This document shows positions 59,742 through 64,000 of a stretch of DNA of 64,000 nucleotides, one piece after another (positions within the stretch are counted from its first letter, which is position 1; the number at the start of each line of letters is the position of its first letter). The stretch lies in contig JBIIEL010000006.1 of assembly GCA_044237845.1 (NCBI GenBank), positions 1 to 64,000 of the forward strand. The letters run 5' to 3'. A model generated the notes under the pieces. The model was given only the letters and a program-made list of their open reading frames with translations. It searched no databases and had not been told where the DNA came from. Origin of the DNA: QFOX01 sp044237845. GTDB lineage: Bacteria; Pseudomonadota; Alphaproteobacteria; Rickettsiales; UBA3002. Position numbers and translations under genes: made by a program.

Positions 59742-60953
59742 GTGCTAACCCGTGACCGCGTCATCTCTTCAAACGCAAAAGCAAGCATTGCTGAGGTATT
59801 AAGCCGCCATAAATTCGGCAAGAATTTGGTGATCGTCTGCGATGATAACACTTGGCTGGTCGCCGGGCAGGCTATTCATCAACAGCTCGCAAATGATTAC
59901 CACATCACCACACATTCACTTGGCCGAACACCACACGCAACCATTGCCCATACCGAGGCTTTGCGCACCATGGCAAGCCATGCTGATGGCCTTATCGCCG
60001 TTGGCTCCGGCACGATAAATGACATCACCAAATATGCTTCCACTCAACTTGAAAAGCCGTATATTTCTATTGCCACTGCCTCCTCAATGAACGGCTACAC
60101 AAGTGCCACCGCTAGCCTGGAAGCGAATGGCTTTAAACGCTCCTACCCCGCAAAACCACCCGTTGCTGTAATCGTTGACATCGACATCCTCACTGCCGCA
60201 CCGAAGCGCCTTGCCCGAGCGGGGTTCGGCGATACACTCTGTCGCAGCACGGTAGAGGCGGATATGCTTCTCAGTCACCTTTTGCTGGGCTCTCCCTACC
60301 CGAAAGAAATTTTTAATACGCTGCGCAAACACGAATCGAATCTGATTGCACTGGCAACAAAATTACGTGACCAAGAACCCGCCGTCATCACCGCGTTGAT
60401 GGAGGCACTGCTCGACACCGGCGATGCGATGGCGACCTTTGGCTCCAGCGCCATTGCGAGTCAGGGCGAACACATGATCGCCCACACGGTCGAAATGATT
60501 TATAGCAGTGAGGTGATGCATATCACCCATGGCGAAATCATCGCTGTGACCACCCTCACCTCCGGCTATCTCCAACAGAAAATGATGCTGAGTCACCCAA
60601 AAATCAAAACCGTTATCCGCCAGGAATCCACCTTCTTGCGCCTATTCGGCCAGAAACGTGCGCCCGCATTGATGGAAGCTTATCGCGGCAAAGTGCTTTC
60701 TACAGACCAAGTCAATGATATCAGCACGAAGCTGGAAACAGGGTGGGCCGACATCAAGCAGCAATTGAATGCGATTATCCTCTTACCGAAAACGGTGGAA
60801 CGCGCCTTTATGGTTGCCACTGTTCCTACTAAGCCCAGCGATATCAAGCTCGACGACGAGCGCTACAAAACGGCCGCCAACAACGCCCATATGACGCGGG
60901 AGCGCTTTACGTTCCTCGACCTTGCGGCGATGAATGACAAAATGGTGGTTTAG
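59742..60953 (+). CDS. sn-glycerol-1-phosphate dehydrogenase-like protein (iron-containing ADH fold)
   Basis: A 403-residue protein of the glycerol dehydrogenase/G1PDH (EgsA/AraM) superfamily. Visible are the dinucleotide-binding VGSGTINDITKYAS (88-100), ATASSMNGYTSATASL (111-126), AGFGDTLCRSTVEAD with the first metal Asp (about 160-174), and two metal His sites (GEHMIAH and THGEIIAV). Reduction of DHAP to glycerol-1-phosphate is the closest known reaction, but the substrate is not certain. The start is GTG: a TAA in frame at 59736-59738 rules out a longer product. Confidence 0.82.
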   Translation: MLTRDRVISSNAKASIAEVLSRHKFGKNLVIVCDDNTWLVAGQAIHQQLANDYHITTHSLGRTPHATIAHTEALRTMASHADGLIAVGSGTINDITKYASTQLEKPYISIATASSMNGYTSATASLEANGFKRSYPAKPPVAVIVDIDILTAAPKRLARAGFGDTLCRSTVEADMLLSHLLLGSPYPKEIFNTLRKHESNLIALATKLRDQEPAVITALMEALLDTGDAMATFGSSAIASQGEHMIAHTVEMIYSSEVMHITHGEIIAVTTLTSGYLQQKMMLSHPKIKTVIRQESTFLRLFGQKRAPALMEAYRGKVLSTDQVNDISTKLETGWADIKQQLNAIILLPKTVERAFMVATVPTKPSDIKLDDERYKTAANNAHMTRERFTFLDLAAMNDKMVV

Positions 60954-61405
60954 CCACGCCCACGATAGGGCTCAACCGCCTGATCCGGCAACCAGAGATT
61001 CTTCGGTACTTCACCCGTCTGATAGAAAATATCGATCGGCATCCCGCCGCGCGGATACCAGTAGCCGCCCATGCGCAACCATGCTGGCTCGATCGTTTCA
61101 ATGATTCGCTTGACCACCCGCAGCGTGCAATCTTCATGAAAGGCACCATGATTGCGGAAAGAATGCAGGAATAGCTTAAGCGACTTGCTCTCTACAATCC
61201 AGCGGCGCGGCACGTAATCAATCACGAAATGCGCGAAATCCGGCTGCCCAGTTTTGGGGCAGAGCGAAGTGAACTCAGGCGCAGTGAACCGAATCAGATA
61301 ATCCACGTTCGGATGCGGATTCTCCACCCGCTCGAGGACTGCGTCATCCGGCGATTGTGGCAGGGGCGTTTGTTCGCCAAGTTGCTTTAGGTTTTCGGTG
61401 CTCAT
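60950..61405 (-). CDS. queF: NADPH-dependent preQ0 reductase QueF
   Basis: A 151-residue type I (short) QueF that reduces preQ0 to preQ1 in queuosine synthesis. The nucleophile Cys49 is in FTSLCPKTGQPDFA with the proton donor Asp56; the QueF motif ESKSLKLFLHSFRNHGAFHEDC follows. The stop overlaps the convergent G1PDH-like gene by 4 nt. It is 36 nt after queC. Confidence 0.95.
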   Translation of the reverse strand: MSTENLKQLGEQTPLPQSPDDAVLERVENPHPNVDYLIRFTAPEFTSLCPKTGQPDFAHFVIDYVPRRWIVESKSLKLFLHSFRNHGAFHEDCTLRVVKRIIETIEPAWLRMGGYWYPRGGMPIDIFYQTGEVPKNLWLPDQAVEPYRGRG

Positions 61406-61441
61406 GCACGGGTGGTAGCGCCTGAGCGCCTGAAGGTCAAG

Positions 61442-62119
61442 TTAATGCGTTTCCACCATGTCATTCTCAGCAAAGCCTTTGCGGCGCAGCGCGCAGCTGT
61501 CGCACTGGCCGCAGGGCTTGCCTTCCGGCGAGGGGTCATAGCAGGAAATGGTCATGGCGTAATCCACACCAAGCCGCAGCCCTTCGCGAATAATTTCGGC
61601 CTTGCTCATGGCAATAATCGGTGTGTGGATGGTGATATGCTGCTTGGCCTCCACCCCATAGGCCGTAGCTAGATTCGCCGTGCGTTCAAACGCCTCGATG
61701 AATTCGGGGCGGCAATCCGGATAGCCGGAATAATCGAGCGCGTTGACACCAATGAAGATATCATACGCCCCCAGCACCTCTGCCCAAGCCAGCGCAAAGC
61801 TGAGGAAAATCGTGTTGCGTGCGGGCACATAGGTAATGGGAATGCCGTGGGAAATTTCGTCGTCGGTACGATCCTTCGGCACTGAAATATCCGCCGTGAG
61901 CGCCGACCCCCCAAATAACCGCAAATCAATATCCGCGATTTTATGCTCTTTTGCGCCCAGCGCCTCGGCCACTCTTTTAGCTGCGTTTAGCTCCACCACA
62001 TGGCGCTGACCATAGCGAAAACTTAGCGCATAGACCTCATAGCCCGCCGCTTTGGCGATAGCGAGGGTGGTAGCAGAATCCAGCCCTCCGGAAAGAAGAA
62101 GTACGGCTTTTTTCGTCAT
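61442..62119 (-). CDS. queC: 7-cyano-7-deazaguanine (preQ0) synthase QueC
   Basis: A 225-residue ATP-dependent enzyme that turns CDG into preQ0. The PP-loop LLSGGLDSATTLAIA is at residues 8-22, and the C-terminal zinc-binding cysteines are in SCYDPSPEGKPCGQCDSCALR. It overlaps the queE stop by 4 nt. QueD, which makes the substrate of QueE, is not in this window. Confidence 0.96.
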   Translation of the reverse strand: MTKKAVLLLSGGLDSATTLAIAKAAGYEVYALSFRYGQRHVVELNAAKRVAEALGAKEHKIADIDLRLFGGSALTADISVPKDRTDDEISHGIPITYVPARNTIFLSFALAWAEVLGAYDIFIGVNALDYSGYPDCRPEFIEAFERTANLATAYGVEAKQHITIHTPIIAMSKAEIIREGLRLGVDYAMTISCYDPSPEGKPCGQCDSCALRRKGFAENDMVETH

Positions 62120-62778
62120 GCAATCCCCAGTAGCTTATGCGTTTGCAGCGAGAGGCGATAGCCGTGCGCCATCGCCAGTTCAAGCGCCAAGGCCTGATTC
62201 GCCGCGTTCTTGGCAGCATCCCCCTCATCCATCGGCTGCACATAAACGGGGATGTTGTGTGTGGCTTGCCCCACCTCGCCCACCGCGCGATAGTCCGGAT
62301 GCGTGGCAGAAATAATGAACTTCAGCGCATTCACGCGCGCCAGCAAATCCGGTCGCAAGAGGTGATAACTGCCGCCGCTGACCTTCGGCGAGCAGACGAT
62401 ATCGACCTCGGATGGTAAATCACGCCACAGCGTGCCGTTGGTTTCAATCTGCACACGCAAACCCTGCGCAAGTAGCGCCTCGCATAACGGGCGGATATTC
62501 TGGCGGAAAGGCTCACCACCTGTAATCACCACCAGCCGATGGCTATTTCCTGCCAGCGTTTCAATTTTACCAAGTATCTCCTGCAAATGCATGTCATGAA
62601 ATGACTCGAACTCCGTATCGCAGAAATCGCAGGCGAGGTTGCAGCCACCAAGGCGCACAAATACGGACGGATGCCCCGCAAATGGCCCCTCCCCTTGCAG
62701 CGTCGCAAACATCGACACCACCTTGAGGCCTGAGCCATCGCCTTGTTCGGGCGGGCGGATGGGATTGTTACCAAACAT
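62116..62778 (-). CDS. queE: 7-carboxy-7-deazaguanine synthase QueE
   Basis: A 220-residue radical-SAM enzyme that contracts CPH4 to CDG. The motif CNLACDFC gives C46, C50 and C53, with SMFATLQGEGPFAGHPSVFVRLGGCN before it and VVITGGEPFRQ after. I chose the ATG at 62778, which gives the family N-terminus; the open frame to 62889 is antisense to the divergent DUF192 gene. With queC and queF it forms the preQ0/preQ1 branch. Confidence 0.93.
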   Translation of the reverse strand: MFGNNPIRPPEQGDGSGLKVVSMFATLQGEGPFAGHPSVFVRLGGCNLACDFCDTEFESFHDMHLQEILGKIETLAGNSHRLVVITGGEPFRQNIRPLCEALLAQGLRVQIETNGTLWRDLPSEVDIVCSPKVSGGSYHLLRPDLLARVNALKFIISATHPDYRAVGEVGQATHNIPVYVQPMDEGDAAKNAANQALALELAMAHGYRLSLQTHKLLGIA

Positions 62779-62847
62779 AGCGACTTTCTTGAAAGCAGAA
62801 TGAATCGGCAGTAGGTTAGCGGAAAATCGAACTGGCAAGCAACCGAT

Positions 62848-63294
62848 ATGAAATATCTCCTTACCCTCTTTGTTGCGCTGACGGCTCATGCCGCCTTGGC
62901 ACTGCCGGTGATTCCTACTACCGTAACCACAAAGAACCGCACTGTGCCGCTGAAGCTGGAGCTCGCCATTACCCCCGAAACCCGTGCCCGCGGGCTGATG
63001 GAGCGCAACAGCCTCGCCCCGAATGACGGCATGTTGTTTGTCTTTCCGAAAGAGGAACGCCTTGCTTTCTGGATGAAAAATACCCCACTATCCCTCGATA
63101 TGCTCTTTATTGGTGCTGACGGAACCATTGTCGATATCACACCAAAAACCACACCGCTTTCCGAGGTGCCAATACACAGCAGCGCACCCGCTATTTCCGT
63201 TATCGAACTCGCTGGTGGCGAAGCCCGTACCAAAGGCATCGCCGCAGGCGATAAAGTCACCTACACTCTCCCCGCAGGTGCCCATGTGCAGTAA
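62848..63294 (+). CDS. DUF192-family secreted protein
   Basis: A 148-residue protein with a signal peptide (residues 1-18, ending AALA) and a DUF192 domain: ELAITPETRARGLMERNSLAPNDGMLFVFPKEERLAFWMKNTPLSLDMLFIGADGTIVDI (about 39-98), then AGGEARTKGIAAGDKV. The function is unknown. The start lies 69 bp from divergent queE. The end overlaps the next gene by 11 nt. Confidence 0.88.
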   Translation: MKYLLTLFVALTAHAALALPVIPTTVTTKNRTVPLKLELAITPETRARGLMERNSLAPNDGMLFVFPKEERLAFWMKNTPLSLDMLFIGADGTIVDITPKTTPLSEVPIHSSAPAISVIELAGGEARTKGIAAGDKVTYTLPAGAHVQ

Positions 63295-63781
63295 CCTCAC
63301 ACGCACACTCTTTCTTGGCCTAGCGCTGATGTGGGCAAGCATAGCGGACGCGCAGTCGCTACTGTTCGAGCGCGAGAATATTCGCATCACCGCCACCACA
63401 AAAGAATCCACGCATCCATCGCTAACCTTTAATGCCGAAATTCGTTCGGAAGAAGCGCTGCGGCTTGAATATATTCACACACTTAATAATCTCAACGACG
63501 ATGGCGCGGTGATAATCGCCTTTACATCCCCAACTATCGTCAGCCTTCCAGCGCTGAAAGTGCCGACCCCTGTCGATACGCTCTTCGTCGATGCGAATGG
63601 TATGGTGCTCCAGATCCTTCCCAACACTGTGCTGGCCGATTTAACGCAGGAGATTGCCGCAAAAAAACCGATCAAAGCCTTTTTGTTTTTGAAAGCCGGC
63701 GCGGTAAAAACATGGGGCATCAAACCGCGCGATTTGGTGACAGGAAGCCCGTTTAACCCTGCGCCGCCGGTAATGGAATAG
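63284..63781 (+). CDS. Divergent DUF192-like secreted protein, tandem paralog
   Basis: A 165-residue protein with signal peptide (MCSNLTRTLFLGLALMWASIADA). Its C-terminal half aligns with the DUF192 protein just upstream: VDTLFVDANGMVLQILPNTV against LDMLFIGADGTIVDITPKTT, and KAGAVKTWGIKPRDLVTG against AGGEARTKGIAAGDKVTY. The Gly-Leu-Met and FxMKNT core blocks of DUF192 are lost. The start was set by the signal peptide. It overlaps its neighbour by 11 nt, so the pair is co-translated. The stop overlaps the convergent acpS by 29 nt. Confidence 0.72.
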   Translation: MCSNLTRTLFLGLALMWASIADAQSLLFERENIRITATTKESTHPSLTFNAEIRSEEALRLEYIHTLNNLNDDGAVIIAFTSPTIVSLPALKVPTPVDTLFVDANGMVLQILPNTVLADLTQEIAAKKPIKAFLFLKAGAVKTWGIKPRDLVTGSPFNPAPPVME

Positions 63782-64000
63782 CCTCAATCACCACGAACGC
63801 CTGCGCGTGTGGATATTCATCCACCAAACTAAGATGAACGATAGCGTCGTGCCCGCTGGGTGTTGCATATTGCAAGGCACGCAGTGCCCCACCATGAAGC
63901 GCCAGCGTGGGTTTGCCGCTGGGCAGATTCACTACTTCGATATCACGCCAATAAATACCACCGCCTGCACCGACCCCGGTGCCGAGTGCTTTGCCAAACG
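63753..64000 (-). CDS. acpS: Holo-ACP synthase AcpS, 3' part
   Basis: The C-terminal 81 residues of AcpS, which loads 4'-phosphopantetheine on ACP; the 5' end lies beyond the window. The reverse strand reads FGKALGTGVGAGGGIYWRDIEVVN, then PSGKPTLALHGGALRALQ and HDAIVHLSLVDEYPHAQAFVVIEA, all matching the family. The stop is TAA at 63753-63755, inside the 3' end of the DUF192-like gene. Confidence 0.88.
   Translation of the reverse strand, partial: FGKALGTGVGAGGGIYWRDIEVVNLPSGKPTLALHGGALRALQYATPSGHDAIVHLSLVDEYPHAQAFVVIEAIPLPAAQG

Noticed and set aside
1..64000. tRNA, rRNA, CRISPR, prophage or insertion-sequence content
   Set aside because: I looked for T-loop motifs (GGTTCGAATCC), regularly spaced identical repeats, transposase motifs and phage structural genes on both strands and saw none. 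A tRNA-scan could still find a degenerate gene that I missed.

Overview
The window is chromosomal DNA of an alphaproteobacterium. This is supported by an RcdA-family gene with a CtrA-type box, a TIGR02300 (FYDLN) protein, a RatA/COQ10 protein behind lipA, a PHB operon with PhaR, and gene orders typical of the class: miaB-phoH-ybeY-corC, aroA-cmk-rpsA-sppA-ihfB-trpFBA, addA-trxA, and mltB-rlpA-dac-tmk-holB-metG-tatD. I cannot place it to genus. The mix of standard housekeeping genes with many small proteins of unknown function suggests a poorly sampled lineage. I found no rRNA, tRNA, CRISPR array, insertion sequence or prophage.

Layout. 0-7.2 kb: an unknown membrane protein, then the corC/ybeY/phoH/miaB operon led by phhB and a small unknown gene, divergent tsaB, a lipoprotein and an RDD protein. 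7.2-12.8 kb: a complete biotin locus as two divergent arms, bioF-bioH-like-bioC-bioD and bioB-bioA. 12.8-20.7 kb: a secreted repeat protein, rpoZ, lipA-ratA, a corA broken by one in-frame TAG, msrB, an FtsB-like protein, an orphan TAXI binding protein behind a MarR regulator, and an orphan histidine kinase. 20.8-33 kb: glmS, a prepilin-peptidase-like protein and an EAL-like protein that both lack catalytic residues, a FYDLN protein, then aroA-cmk-rpsA-sppA-ihfB-trpF-trpB-trpA.

33-46 kb is the most unusual part. Four transcription units of unknown function (33.1-33.6, 38.9-40.2, 40.3-40.6 and 44.8-45.3 kb) each have one or two PhoB-like boxes upstream: 7-bp CTGTCAT-like half-sites repeated every 11 bp. 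They are interleaved with trxA, addA (without addB), rcdA and the PHB locus phaR / phaC-phaA-phaB. A gene in front of phaC overlaps it by 251 nt in another frame. A 62-codon gene nearby has a perfect TTAA-N7-TTAAC CtrA box. This looks like a phosphate-starvation regulon of unknown function next to the carbon-storage genes.

46-64 kb: serA, infC, thrS, a GT9 glycosyltransferase, tatD, an outer-membrane beta-barrel gene with a long, possibly structured leader and its own terminator set between tatD and metG, then holB-tmk-dac-rlpA-mltB, a glycerol-1-phosphate-dehydrogenase-like gene, preQ0 genes queF-queC-queE, two tandem DUF192-type genes (the second divergent) and the 3' end of acpS.
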